DNA of 64,000 bases from assembly GCF_041734735.1 (NCBI RefSeq), contig NC_134883.1, positions 19,825,247 through 19,889,246 on the forward strand, in the 5' to 3' direction. Origin of the DNA: Babylonia areolata (taxonomy: Eukaryota; Mollusca; Gastropoda; Neogastropoda; Buccinidae). Positions within the stretch are counted from its first letter, which is position 1, and every line of letters begins with the position of its first letter. The notes under the pieces are model-generated. The model was not told where the DNA came from, ran no database searches, and was given only the letters and a program-made list of their open reading frames with translations. Shown piece by piece: positions 46,757 through 63,795 of the stretch. Position numbers and translations under genes: made by a program.

Positions 46757-47125
46757 CTGAAAAATCATATTTTCTTGAGTATGGGTACAAGTCAATGTTC
46801 TGCTTCAACAACAACAGCTTTAAGTCAATCACAGTGCTCAGTTAAAACTTGATAGTAAAGAAGAATAAATCTGTACATGCTTTTGTTTGTTTTGTTTTTT
46901 TAATAAGAGAAATTTTCAGATTTGGATAGTGTTCCAACATGTAAACAAACACTGAATTACTGAAATACCTTCAGTGAATACTGACTGGAGCATGGTACAA
47001 ACATGTGTTCATAATAACTGACTCATGACAAAATGCATACTATCTACCCAACTGTCTAAGAGACTGACGACACTACAGGCTTTTTTCTAACATCTTCATA
47101 GTCCTGTGGCAGCCTCCTAATTTTC
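46757..47125. other. Unassigned intron 1 sequence
   Basis: Intron sequence upstream of exon 2. The branch-point region is AT-rich. Nothing else recognised. Confidence 0.4.
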
Positions 47126-47129
47126 GTGT

Positions 47130-48190
47130 CAGAGCAATCAACACCTTGATACTTGTTTCAGTTTTCAGTGTGTGTTTCAGAACAATCAACACCTTGATAC
47201 TTGTTTCAGTTTTCAGTGTGTGTTTCAGAACAATCAATACCTTGATACTTGTTTCAGTTTTCAGTATGTGTTTCAGAACAATCAACACCTTGATTCTTGT
47301 TTCAGTTTTCAGTGTGTGTTTCAGAGCAATCAACACCTTGATACTTGTTTCAGTTTTCAGTGTGTGTTTCAGAACAATCAACACCTTGATACTTGTTTCA
47401 GTTTTCAGTGTGTGTTTCAGAACAATCAATGCCTTGGTACTTGTTTCAGTTTTCAGTGTGTGTTTCAGAACAATCAACACCTTGATACTTGTTTCAGTTT
47501 TCAGTGTGTGTTTCTGAGCAATCAACACCTTGATACTTTTTTCAGTGTGTGTTTCAGAACAATCAGCACCTTGATTCTTGTTTCAGTTTTCAGTGTGTGC
47601 TTCAGAACAATCAACACCTTGTTTCAGTTTTCAGTGTGTGCTTCAGAACAATCAACACCTTGATATTTGTTTCAGTTTTCAGTGTGTTTCAGAACAATCA
47701 ACACCTTGATACTTGTTTCAGTTTTCAGTGTGTGTTTCAGAACAATCAACACCTTGATACTTGTTTCAGTTTTCAGTGTGTGTTTCAGAACAATCAACAC
47801 CTTGATACTTGTTTCAGTTTTCAGTGTGTGTTTCAGAACAATCAATACATTGATACTTGTTTCAGTTTTCAGTGTGTGTTTCAGAACAATCAACACCTTG
47901 ATACTTGTTTCAGTTTTCAGTGTGTGTTTCAGAACAATCAATGCATTGATACTTGTTTCAGTTTTCAGTGTGTGTTTCAGAACAATCAGCACTTTGATAC
48001 TTGTTTCAGTTTTCAGTGTGTGTTTCAGAACAATCAATGCCTACATACTTGTTTCAATTTCAGAATAATCAATGCTTTAACACTTGTTTCAGTTTTCAGT
48101 TTCTGAACAATCAATGTCTTGATAATTGTGTCCGTTTCAGTTTCAGAACAATCAATGCCTTGATACTTGTTTCAGTTTTCAGTTTCTCAA
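47130..48190 (+). repeat. About 49-bp array, about 22 units
   Basis: Unit: AACAATCAACACCTTGATAC, TTGTTTCAGTTTTCAGTG and TGTGTTTCAG. On the plus strand each unit carries three TTTCAG-like acceptor motifs, but no plus-strand exon is known here. Intron 1 of the ligase if exon 1 is correct. Confidence 0.92.
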
Positions 48191-48199
48191 GGAGGCATC

Positions 48200-48720
48200 A
48201 CTGAGTTCGGACAAATCCATGTATATATTATCACATCTGTTAAGCAAGTGCCTAACCAGCAGCATGAACCATATACATTACCATATCTGTTAAGTAAATG
48301 CCTGACCAGCAGCATGAACCATATACATTACCATATCTGTTAAGTAAATATCTGACCAGCAGCATGAACCATATACATTACCATATCTGTTAAGTAAATG
48401 CCTGACCAGCAGCATGAACCATATGCATTACCATATCTGTTAAGTAAATGCCTGACCAGCAGCATGAACCATATCTGTTAAGTAAATGCCTGACCAGCAG
48501 CATAATCCATATATATTATTGTATCTGTTAAGCAAATGCCTAACCAGCAGTATAATCCATATATATATCATTGTATCTGTTAAGCAAATGCCTGACCAGC
48601 AGCATAATCCATATATATATTAATGTATCTGTTAAGCAAATGCCTAACCAGCAGTATAATCCATATACATTACCATATCTGTTAAGCAAATGCCTGACCA
48701 GCAGCATAATCCAAAGTGCT
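48200..48720. repeat. About 53-bp array, 10 units
   Basis: Unit: CATATCTGTTAAGTAAATGC, CTGACCAGCAGCATGAACC and ATATACATTAC. Ends at an ATGC/TATC microsatellite (48737-48810). Confidence 0.9.
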
Positions 48721-48824
48721 ATAGTTACAGGCCTTAAATGCATGCATGCATGCATGCATGCATGCATGCATATCTATCTATCTATCTATCTATCTATATA
48801 TATATATATTTGTGTAGCTATCAG

Positions 48825-48950
48825 AGTGGATTTCTTCAACAGAATATTGCCAGAGGACAACACTTATGTTGCCATGGTTTCTTTTTCAGTGCACCAAGTG
48901 TATACTGCATTTGGGACCACCGTTTATTGTCTCATCCAAATGAATAGGGT
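48825..48950 (-). mobile_element. tRNA-derived SINE, middle fragment, minus strand
   Basis: GTGGATTTCTTCAACAGAAT, AGAGGACAACACTTATGTTG and CCGTTTATTGTCTCATCCAA are reverse complements of the blocks GAAAAATCCAC, CAACAAAAGGGTTGTCC and GGATGAGACGATAAACC of the full SINE. Confidence 0.7.
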
Positions 48951-50143
48951 AGGTAGGCACAATTGCAAACGATCCAGTCAAAGCAACCAGCTCAATGTGT
49001 GTATTGTACAGATAACAGGTCGTACAATCATTAAATGTAGCTTTTCTGTTTTTGAGGGCTTTCCCTGATTGGTTGCACAAAAAAATTTTCATCAACTCCT
49101 TCTTTTCAATGTTTTTTTGAACGGTTGAAACAGCAGAAGTGTCTGAGGGTAAAAGTAAAGACCACAGCAATGAACAAATTGACCTTAAGCGCAGATCAAC
49201 AACTGGTCATTAAACAAACCACTACCGGGTAAATGTGAATGGGCAAGTCTAATTTTTGCAACTGCGAACAAAGGGTTTGTTGACATGTGGAAAATTAAAC
49301 AGAAGCTGGTCTTGAACTATTAGACATTACATATTATTGGAACATCACACCAGACTGTTGTATTGTTGGTTTTGATCACATATGCACTCACACACACACA
49401 CAAATACACATTTAAACACATACACCCCACATCACACCCTTTTGAGAGCACTCAGTAATTGTGCAGCATTGTTATAATACACTCACGTCAAAATCACCCT
49501 ATGGTCTGATTTCAAATTAAACTATTTTGGAGATTCCTGTCAAAATGTATGTTCTGATATGTCACCAACATGATTTCTTAATTCTCCCAACACTGGTAAT
49601 GCACAATTCATTCACACAGTTATGTATCCAGTCAAATCAGTTCAATAAACTGTGTCAAAGGTGAAGTAGAGTCTTGCTTACTTCCCTTAATTTTAGAACT
49701 GTGAGAGCAAGTTTGTGAACTTGGTCGGCAGTGGTGCGCGAAGAGAAGAAAGAGCGTGGAAACAGCCAGAAACTGCGGATGTTTGACTAGTTCTCAAAAA
49801 TGAAGATCAATTAAGGAATCAGAACGAGGTCGAAGCAGACGTTAAATTGTGAAATGTGTGTGGTGAGAACGCTTCGAAATGGGGCGGAACCGTTCGCACG
49901 CTGATATCCCATCCGAGACGGTCAGAGAAAGGGTAAGACGGGGAATCAAACCTGCACCCTTACTGACAATAACGTACTGGCAAAAAATTAATTGAAGCGT
50001 TTTAATTATTCTGCCACAATCCGATTCTTGATTGACGGTAGGCTCTCAACACATCAAGACTTTAAATTAAAAAAACCCATACATTATTATAAGTTGCCAA
50101 AGTAAAGCTTTTTACTTCTTTTTTTTTCAAATGAAATCATGCA

Positions 50144-50185
<42 letters not shown>

Positions 50186-50332
50186 GACAGACAGAGAGAG
50201 AGAGAGGGAGTGAGAGAGAGAGAGAATCTTGCACTTCGCCTAAGTAAAAATAAATAAATGAATAACATTTCAACAGAACAAATGCGTGTTGTTGTTTTTT
50301 TGTGCACCTGCTGAGTTTTCGAGTTCACTTAC
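48951..50332. other. Unassigned intergenic or intron 1 sequence
   Basis: Mostly unique AT-rich sequence with a short CA run at 49389 and a CA-GACA-GAGA composite at 50145-50225. CpG content rises at 49730-49960 (CGCGAAGAGAAG, GGTCGAAGCAGACG), which could mark an alternative first exon; no frame supports a product. Confidence 0.35.
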
Positions 50333-50520
50333 CAGTCTTTTTCTTGCTGTTCTCGTCCAACCCTGTCCACTGTTGCTCCTCAGCAGACGCCAAACTTTGG
50401 TGCAATGCCCAATGTTTTGGAACTCTTTTGCAGGAAAGATTATATTTCGTTCGTGTCTGTTTTGGAATCTTCTCTTCTGAGGGGTAACAGCTTTTTCAAA
50501 CACAACGTTCTTAGTGTTTT
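50333..50520 (-). other. Probable 5' non-coding exon 1 of the RBR ligase
   Basis: A near-consensus splice donor (GACTG then GTAAGTGAAC on the minus strand) ends here at 50333, in low-repeat sequence upstream of coding exon 2. Exon 2 has a matching 3' splice site at 46757 and an in-frame stop just before its ATG, so an upstream non-coding exon is expected. The upstream limit is a guess. An open frame across this exon (to 50503) could instead mean a different gene. Confidence 0.35.
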
Positions 50521-51136
50521 ATTCACACGTGGCCTCCGAAGATGAATAAATACTATTACTGCACACTTTGAAAAAAAAACTGCGTACCTTTTAAGATACA
50601 TACATACCTTTTTTTTAATCACTGTTGAAAATTATATCGATGCCACTGACCCTAAAGTGGACGCAACCCTTTGCGTGGAGGAAAACTAAAAATAGCAACT
50701 TAGACCATTGCACCAACAGTGGAAACAAACCGAAACCACTCTATCCTGCTGCACAACGAAACTGACGGTTGGCTTTCATGCACTATTTACGGATTTCCCT
50801 ATTTATGGACCAGAAGCGCCTGAATAGCATTGCACCATTTGCATGGTTTGTGGGACCAAAAACGGAAAAACCAAGATGGTGGCACGTTAATTTAGTGACT
50901 GAATCCGCATCAAAATTGAGTAAAGTAACGTACAAAATAAGAGTCGTCATCAGTCCACTGAAATTCAGTTACATCTACTGGGTTATTAACAATGTTTCAC
51001 ACATGCACAAAAATCGCCGGTAAAATAAGTTCCTGAATTTAGTACCAGTTCGCTGAAACGGAACTTTTCCGGACCTATATATCATCATTAATGGAAATGT
51101 CACCTCTGATTGGTTCTTTTATATAGTTGACTTTTT
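50521..51136. promoter_or_regulatory. Candidate divergent promoter region
   Basis: Lies between the probable ligase exon 1 (minus) and the membrane-protein gene (plus), about 1.5 kb apart. Low in repeats. I see no convincing TATA box or initiator that fixes either start. An open frame 50769-51023 has no recognisable protein features. Confidence 0.3.
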
Positions 51137-51440
51137 GTTCTCTTTACGCTCGGCGCACACGAACTGCTGCTGTCATAATGATATCCCGGCGTCAACCAGG
51201 CCCGTGAGATACAGACACTTGCAGTGTGAGTCATGAAATTTGAGCAACACACCCAAAGACGCATCCTTTATAAGTGGATGATATTTGACTGTGTGGTCCC
51301 AGTCTTCCCATTTAACCCCACAGCACACTCAACTCTGGGTAGGAGCCGGCCGCGGGCCGAAAAACTCACCTCCGCTGGGATTTGAACCCGCGTCCTCCCA
51401 GTCGCCAGTCTGCGACCCTAACCACTTCGCCACGGCAGCT
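51137..51440 (-). mobile_element. tRNA-derived SINE, second family, minus strand
   Basis: The reverse complement starts with a tRNA-like head: A box in GTGGCGAAGTGGTTAGGG, B box in GGGTTCAAATCCC, then GGTGAGTTTTTCGGCCCGC and further conserved-looking sequence to CGTGTGCGCCGAGCGTAAAG. About 300 bp. Distinct from the SINE at 53989. Confidence 0.75.
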
Positions 51441-51573
51441 GATACAAAATCACAATACTGTGAGTATTTCCTGCACCTTATCTGGCGTCACCATGTCCAG
51501 TATACTATTTTCTGCAATTGTCAACATGTCCAATCTAACTAATTTCTGCAATTGTCAACATGTTCAGTGTGAC

Positions 51574-51632
<59 letters not shown>

Positions 51633-51850
51633 ATATAAACCCACATCACAGAAATTGTCCGGGAAGTACCTCCTGAGCTGGAGACAGTTTTAGTGGTGAC
51701 AGCGGGGTAACTCGTTGCGAAACACAGGCTTTGTCCACCCCGCTGGGTATTGCTCAACCCCACCTTCATTCCCTCCCTCCGTCGTTAGCTACACACACAC
51801 GCACACACAAACACATGGCGGCGCGCAAAAACACAGACCAGAATATGTCG
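51441..51850. other. Unassigned sequence upstream of the membrane-protein gene
   Basis: Contains a two-unit TTTCTGCAATTGTCAACATG repeat (51508-51565), a CA-GA microsatellite (51575-51630) and CA runs near 51790. The part near 51820 may belong to the 5'UTR or promoter of the gene at 52021. Confidence 0.4.
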
Positions 51851-52020
51851 CACTTGGATGAATGAACTGAGATTCTACAGACATGCAGCTTTAAAAACTG
51901 GATGGTTTCAAGAGACGGGTATCCTACATGTGAACTTTACAGACAGCACACAGCAGTGTGGACAGAGAGAGAACGCGGCGAGGTGTGTGTGTGTGTGTGT
52001 GCCAGGTGAAACCGAAGAAA

Positions 52021-57580
<5,560 letters not shown>

Positions 57581-57591
<11 letters not shown>

Positions 57592-57795
57592 CACAGCTTT
57601 CCTACTGACACAGCTGTCCCAGTGACACAGCTTTCCTACTGACACAGCTGTCCCAGTGACACAGCTTTCCTACTGACACAGCTGTCCCAGTGACACAGCT
57701 TTCCTAATGACACAGCTGTCCCAGTGGCACAGCTTTCCTACTGACACAGCTTTCTCACTGACACAGCTCTCCCACGATACAGCTCTCCCACTGAC
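57581..57795 (+). repeat. About 34-bp array seeded at the stop codon, about 6 units
   Basis: Units read CACAGCTTTCCTACTGACAC then AGCTGTCCCAGTGA. The end of exon 4 reads GCAGCTTTCCCAGTGACACA, so the array starts over the last codons and the stop and runs into the 3'UTR. Confidence 0.85.
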
Positions 57796-57940
57796 ACAGT
57801 CCCCAGAGATCTCAACACACTGCTGTGTAGCTTTCCCAAAGAGACCCACTGCAAATGTTCCCGGTCATCATCAGCATATCCCATTTTATCATCACTATCG
57901 CCTTCTTCATTTGTATATGTTATAGTGTCAGGTTATGGTT
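57796..57940 (+). other. Probable 3'UTR of the membrane-protein gene
   Basis: Contains a partial echo of exon 4 sequence (CAGTCCCCAGAGATCTCAAC, TGCTGTGTAGCTTTCCCAAA; compare CAGTCCCCAGAGGCCTCGGA), indicating that a larger piece of the exon end was duplicated. No clear polyadenylation signal. Confidence 0.5.
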
Positions 57941-58095
57941 GGGTTGTGGCATCCCCAAGCCACAACACACTACCCCTTTTTTACCACCTCCCCCACCTCC
58001 TTCCCCACTCCCAGAGGTTCGAACCCGCGCCTCCAGGGTGGTCGCCACTTCAGGACTGAGTCACCTTTTCTGGCAGACGTTTTAACTACTGAAGC
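57940..58095 (-). mobile_element. tRNA-like SINE, minus strand
   Basis: The reverse complement shows CAGTAGTTAAAACGTCTGCC (A box side) and GCGCGGGTTCGAACCTCTGG (B box). The body beyond is short and C-rich. Adjacent to the R2-type LINE end. Confidence 0.6.
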
Positions 58096-58114
58096 ATCGT
58101 ACGCCTAGTTTGAG

Positions 58115-60165
58115 TAGGGAAATTTAATCCTTATGTTGTTTACTTTCATTCCTCCTCGACCAGATCCAGCTGGACCTCTTTTCTGCTGCTTCTGCTATTG
58201 CCTTGAGAGCCCATGTCCTCTCTCTGCCTGAAATCCACAGCTGTTTCATGAGGCTGTAGGCAGATGTACCCACAAACCCTCTTGCACCAATCTCTATGGC
58301 GAGGATTTTGGCTTGGAAGTCAGATTCTCTCAGGCTGCTGGGTAGACTAGCATACTTCTCGGTCTTGTAGATGTGGGCGTCCTCCATTCTGCTTTCGTAT
58401 GGCACAGTGAGCCAAATCAGAATTGCTTGCTTCGTTGCCTTGAAGTGAAGTACTATATTAGGTCTCATGCCGCTCTTGCTGATGATTTCCAGGTGTTTCT
58501 TCCCCTCTGGTAGGTCAACTGTGCATTCCCAATCTTCGGCACAATCAAGCAGCACACGTTTCCACGCTTTGGAAACTTTGAATGATGCTCCTGGCCAGAC
58601 TTTATTGCCTTCTGCCGAGCGGAACTCTACTGGAACTTCTGGTGGGGTTGGTGCTCCTTGAACAATGCTCACCACGTATGCAATTTCTTTGAGCACTTGT
58701 TTGTGCCTCCATGTGTACTGTCCTTGGCTCAACACCGCTTTGCATGAGCTGAGGACATATTCCACTGTTTGTTTGCCATGGCAGAGTGGGCACGCAGGGT
58801 CATCTGCTTTCCCCCATTTCACCAAGTTTGTATTCGATGGAAGGAGATCATACACAGATCTTAGGATGAAGCTGATCCTCAGAGGGGCCATGTTCCACAT
58901 GTTGCTCCAGCTGAGGCTCCTTTGGAGTACATTTTCCCATGTTGTCCACCTGCCCCTGCTGGCCTTGCTGGACTCCTTTGTCATCCTCTTCCTTCTTGAT
59001 CTCCTGCATGATCATGTCTCTTTTTGCTTTCCCCCTTGCCTTGGACCACCATTCCATCTTTGTCGATCACAGGCCTTGTCTGTTGGTTTGGGTGTGTCCT
59101 ATTATTTCCTTCGTTTTTCTTTCGCTGCACTGACTGCCTCCCTGACTTTCCATTTTCTGCCAGTCTTCAGCTTGGGTTGGTTGGATCTCACAATACCGTC
59201 AACTGAGTCTTCGAGCATGCTCAGAAGTCTTGCCTTCCTTACTTTGTATTCTTCGACAAGGGACTTCAGAGGTAGCCTCAGCTTTGCTTGGCGACAGTAG
59301 AGTGCCACGTCAGTGAGACCAGGTGGGACACCAAGCCATTTGCGTGCGTACTTGTTGTGATCTTTGCCTCAATCAACTCGACTGTGCTACAGCTGATATC
59401 GTGTATCAGGAGAGGCCACAGGAGCTTTGGTATCAGCATGGACTGTAGGCACCACACTTTGTATTTGCCAGGAAAGCCACACTGGTCTATGATATGCAGG
59501 CCTTCTTCTGCTGTCTGCTTGGTTTCCTTTCCTCTTTTTGTGTCTTTCAGGGACTCGTTCCACCATCTTCCAAGGCTCTAGACTGGTTCATCTGACACCA
59601 TTGGAATGGCTTGGTTGGCTACAGTGAATGTGACCGTTTCAGCTACTTTTCCTTTACGCAGTGAGAGGCTCCGTGATTTCTTTGGTTTGAAGTTCATCCT
59701 GGCTGAGGCAACTGGCTCATTCAGCCGCTTCAGTATTTCACGGGTGTCATCCTCTTTTGTTGAAAGGACTGTTGTGTCATCCATGAAGGCTTTCAAAGGA
59801 GGTATCTGGTATCCGTTACCGAGGTCGGCTCGATCCGTTCCCTTCATTGAGGCCTTCAAGATCACTTCCATTGCCAGCACGAACAGGATTGGAGAAATTG
59901 CACAGCCCATGGCTATGCCCACTTCCAGACTGATCCAATCTGTCATGTATTCCTTGGTGGTGAACTGCACAGAGAAGCCATGGAAGTACTCCTTCAGCAT
60001 ATCCCTGATGTTCGTTGGTACATGGAAAGCCAGTTGGATCATCTCATGAGGAACTGACCCGTACGCATTTGTCAGATCCAGCCATACCACGTAAAGGTTC
60101 TTTTTCTCTGCCTTTGCTCTTTGGATTGCATCCCAAATCATGAAAGCATGAATATAAACAGCAAA
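58115..60165 (-). mobile_element. R2-type (REL-endonuclease) LINE, 5'-truncated
   Basis: From 60141 downward: RT motifs LYVVWLDLTNAYGSVPH, VGIAMGCAISPILFVLAMEV, PLKAFMDDTTVLS. Then GLHIIDQCGFPGKYKVWCLQ and QAKLRLPLKSLVEEYKVRKA. Finally a CPLCHGKQTVEYVLSSCKAV zinc motif and an endonuclease-like region (VLHFKATKQAILIWLTVP, ILAIEIGARGFVGTSAYSL). Order RT, CCHC, restriction-like endonuclease is that of R2/NeSL/Hero elements. Frame breaks near 59580 and 58990. No target-site specificity is evident. Confidence 0.83.
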
Positions 60166-60485
60166 CTCACATGCCTACAGCCTTTTCCCCTGACGTTAGC
60201 AAACTAGGGAGCCAGAGTGAGAGACTGAGGCTCCACTGAGAAAGACATCTATTGACCAGGAGGGCTGTGAGCTGCTAACTGAAAAGTTAGGATGTGCTGC
60301 TAAGTCAGTTAGGATGTGCTGCAAGGTGCCGTTTTAGTAAGAGAAAATAAAACACTTCAAATCATCTTACTAAAAGACCCTGCTTGTGGTACGAGGTGAG
60401 AGTGGAGTGTGCACCTGTCTTCTACCTGCGATCCTACCATTCTTATACCCTACCCCTACTTCCTTCTATCTACATACATACACAC
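60166..60485. other. Unassigned sequence upstream of the R2-type LINE
   Basis: Contains a short duplication (AAGTTAGGATGTGCTGC and CAGTTAGGATGTGCTGC). Not recognised as LINE coding sequence. Confidence 0.35.
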
Positions 60486-61990
60486 ACGTGTGTGTGTGTG
60501 TGTGTGTTCACTCCAATGAAAGCATTTTAATGATGTCAGCAAGACTTGTTTTTACAATACATAGACATTTTTATAGCGTGTTTTGCAGATTTTCGCATTT
60601 CTGTTATAAATCTGATTCATATTATATATGTATAATTGGGTTGTAGTTGGTTTAAATGAAGTATTTCATTGCCGATCACAAGTGTCAAAAGCACCGCCAC
60701 GCGGCGCCGACACGGAAGCTGTCCGGTTTTCTCTTGAATTTTGACAAAATAAATCTTTACTCTAGAAGCAGATTCCCTAGATGATTTTAATATAGTTGGA
60801 AATTCAGGATTTTCAGTTACTTAATTGTTACAATTATACTGTTACATATTGCGACGTATTAATTGTTGTAATGTACATAAATGATACATGAACTCGTTAA
60901 AAGCTAGTTCATTCAGTGACTCTTTTTGTTTACAGTTTTTAATTACATTATTTTTGTAGAAAATGGTTCAGCTTAAGAAAATGCTCGTCTCTTGCAGTTT
61001 TGTGTGATATATAATATGTCAATGTTAGTTCCCCGAGCCGGAAGTTAAATCTGGTCAAACAAACACAAGTTTGGAGGGCTCGCGGAGGGCCGGTTTCGTG
61101 AGTCGCTTCGCGGCGCTGGCTTTGCGGTGCGGAGGAACAGAATATAATGAGTGAGCGAGTGCCAGACAAACAGAGAACTCTCTTGGTCTGGAAGAATGTG
61201 AGAATAAAAGAAGAAAAACCGGCGCACCGCCTTCCCGAGTCCACCTTGCCTGGCTGCGCCTCTCTTCTGCCAACACCTTCTACCTGTCTTCACCTTCACA
61301 AACACCACCTTACCACCCCATCACACATATATTACATAATCTCTCTTCTTTTGGAATGTTTTCATATCTGCCTCGTTCAATTTTTAAATTGCGTGCGCTT
61401 ATTCTGACTGTACAGAGCACTGGTTTGTGAGCAGGATCGGTTTTATCAGTTAAATAATTCTCAGTTCGATAATTGTCTCTTTTAATTTTGTTGTAGATGT
61501 CTAATATGTTGCATTCAGTTTTTCGTTGTTTCCAAAATTGTATATATCTATGCAGTTCTTTGTTGTTGACGTGATAAAGTCAAGTCTGCTGTTACTAACT
61601 GTTGACTGATAAATCCAAACATGACCTAACCCTACACTGTGAAGAATATTTTTCACAAACAGTATCCAGAGATTTTCAGTTGTATCTGCATGGTTGGGTC
61701 ATCATGGATATATACACCTTTTTAATATGGCTATCATCATGTGCATCCAGAATATGAGTCCAGTGGCTGAGAACACTGCATGCAATATGAATTCCAATTG
61801 GAAATCTGCCTATTTCTGCTAGAGTTGGCAGATTCATTGTTTTAGTATGTGCCCCTAGAAGTAGTTTGCAGAATTTTATATGCATTTGTTCGTGGGGATG
61901 TTTCGAAGAAATACAGATACTTAAGAAAGCTGTTATTCCTGTATTGAATGAACTGGTAATTTTAGTTTCAACCCATGGGAACCAAATCTC
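60486..61990. other. Unassigned region with CpG-rich patches
   Basis: CpG-rich patches at 60690-60730 (GCCACGCGGCGCCGACACGG) and 61030-61140 (GGGCTCGCGGAGGGCCGG, CGCTTCGCGGCGCTGG) stand out in AT-rich sequence and might mark a promoter or a GC-rich repeat. Open frames on both strands (61045-61308 minus, 61147-61407 plus) have no recognisable domain. Confidence 0.3.
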
Positions 61991-61994
61991 GGCT

Positions 61995-62002
61995 GCAGAG
62001 TC

Positions 62003-62051
<49 letters not shown>

Positions 62052-62052
62052 G
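61995..62052 (+). repeat. CA microsatellite
   Basis: About 25 CA repeats. Confidence 0.95.
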
Positions 62053-62311
62053 TAGATCACACAGTCATTACACCAGTCCAGGTCCTCGGGGAAAGCAAAG
62101 TTGAATCATATGGGAAATCCCTCGCGTCAAAAAAGAAGAAAAATGAAACGAAAAAACGAAATCACAAACAAAAAACAATCATTGTACAGTTATAGTGCTT
62201 GAGGTCATACTATTTTGTACTATTTTGACTGTCTGTCTATTAGTTTTTGTTGTGTTGTTTGTGTAGAGTTGTGTGCAATATGGCTGTCTAGTGGTATGTG
62301 CACGTGTGTCA

Positions 62312-62364
<53 letters not shown>

Positions 62365-62382
62365 CCGGCAGTGTGTGTGTGC

Positions 62383-62441
<59 letters not shown>
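62312..62441 (+). repeat. Long GT microsatellite
   Basis: More than 55 GT repeats interrupted by a TATGCCGGCA segment. Confidence 0.95.
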
Positions 62442-62443
<2 letters not shown>

Positions 62444-62575
62444 GTCAACATTTTATTTCATGATGGTAAATTGAATAAGCAACAATTGCTTTTTTACATC
62501 AAGCCATCAATGAAAAAAATAAAAATAAAAATAAAAAAATAAAAAATGGAAAAAAGACAAAAAAAGAAAAAAAAT

Positions 62576-62615
<40 letters not shown>

Positions 62616-62790
62616 ACTGAACACTTTAATGTCAATAGTTCTACAGCCCTAATGACATGGGGGTTCATAATACAAATAACAACATGCATCAATAGTAATA
62701 AAGTAATAATATTGATGAAAACCAAATCCAAAACGAAATCAATCTGTGCAACTAAGAGAGAGAGAGAGAGAGAGGGAGGGAGGGAGAGAG
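62576..62790 (+). repeat. Two GA microsatellites
   Basis: GA runs at 62578-62613 and 62753-62790, separated by unique AT-rich sequence. Confidence 0.9.
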
Positions 62791-62964
62791 AGTGTGTAAC
62801 TAACTGAAACTTGTACATCTATCTAGATCCAGAGAAAACGGCTAAATGTTGCAGTGTAATTGCGGCGCTAGCCACGTCTCCTTTGCCGCGGACTTAAAAA
62901 GAATTTTTAATTGCCCTTATAGATTTTTTGAATGCCCAAGATACCCCAGAATAATATGATTTAA

Positions 62965-63185
62965 CTCACTCAGTACGGCCAGTCCTCTCTTCTCTACACA
63001 GATCCCTCGGATGTCCAGTGGGTGTCTGAATGACCCAACCTTTAGCTTCCGTCGTCAGAATTGTGGTATTCTTTGTCAACATTCACGTCTTCAGTATAAG
63101 AGCCATCCGTTTGCAATATTTTGATGATGGTAATTGGGGTGAAACGCTGTTAACGTCGTCTCTTTCGCCGTTCGTATGGAAAGAG
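62965..63185. mobile_element. Small TTAA-flanked MITE, 221 bp
   Basis: TTAA at 62961-62964 and 63186-63189. Termini CTCACTCAGTACGGCC and, inverted, CTCTTTCCATACGAACGGC share CTC..TC..TACG spacing. A piggyBac-type target and weak inverted repeats; a different family from the 1-kb pair. Confidence 0.6.
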
Positions 63186-63267
63186 TTAAACAGCGTTCTC
63201 ACCGCGAATACCGCAATCGATTTATCGCCCTTTAAAAAAGCATGTTTAAATATTATATTTTTGAACG

Positions 63268-63350
63268 TCAGTTAAGGAGCCACAATAGTGTATTGGATAA
63301 GACAGTTTCTTCTCACCCGAACACGCGGAGTTCGAATCTGCCGTTAGGAC
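63268..63350 (+). mobile_element. tRNA-like SINE head
   Basis: AATAGTGTATTGGATAAGAC resembles an A box and GAGTTCGAATCTGCCG a B box, about 35 nt apart, followed by a T-rich stretch. The body is not recognised. Confidence 0.6.
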
Positions 63351-63444
63351 TTTTTTTTTCCCCCTTTTAATCCGAAGCTTTGTAATAACAAATACAAAAC
63401 ACATTTTAACGATTAGATTTTTTTGGATTTTTTAAAAAAGTGTA

Positions 63445-63795
63445 TCACAAATGAGTCTTGAAGGCCTTGCCTCTCTTGTTTTCTGTAGCTTTTTCTCCCG
63501 TTGTTAAACGTACAGCATCGAAACACTTCTGCATAGGCGTAATTTCTAAATTGGACATTAGTTTTTGAATAGACGATTGCTTCTCAATTGCTAAGTGATC
63601 GGACAGAATAGAGTTTAGATCCTGCTTTAGAACAACACTGTTTTGTAATTGTAATGCAGTCTTTGTGTCACCAGTTAGATCATCCAGACTAGCCCGCGAT
63701 TTATTAGCCAGACCGTTTTCTTTCCGGCAAGTGGCGATTGGGAGAGCGGCAGGAACAGCAGAGAGAAGGGGCGGAGCCGTGAAATGCATGCACAA
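63445..63795 (-). CDS. Unknown 116-residue ORF, possibly a gene or transposon exon
   Basis: Non-repetitive frame with balanced composition: LANKSRASLDDLTGDTKTAL, QLQNSVVLKQDLNSILSDHL, AIEKQSSIQKLMSNLEITPM, QKCFDAVRLTTGEKATENKR, stop. A helical AIEKQSSIQKLM segment recalls the C-terminal part of MADF/SANT-type accessory proteins of Harbinger elements, but that is weak. It may be a last exon whose upstream part lies outside the window or in a host gene; I do not assign a function. Confidence 0.4.
   Translation of the reverse strand: MCMHFTAPPLLSAVPAALPIATCRKENGLANKSRASLDDLTGDTKTALQLQNSVVLKQDLNSILSDHLAIEKQSSIQKLMSNLEITPMQKCFDAVRLTTGEKATENKRGKAFKTHL

Noticed and set aside
57990-58090. Functional tRNA gene
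   Set aside because: The A/B box spacing fits, but the stem complementarity is poor and the sequence continues into a SINE-like body; the same holds at 51385-51440, 54000-54065 and 63270-63345.
61045-61407. Overlapping ORFs in the CpG-rich patch as a gene
   Set aside because: No domain, no splice-supported continuation and equal openness on both strands.
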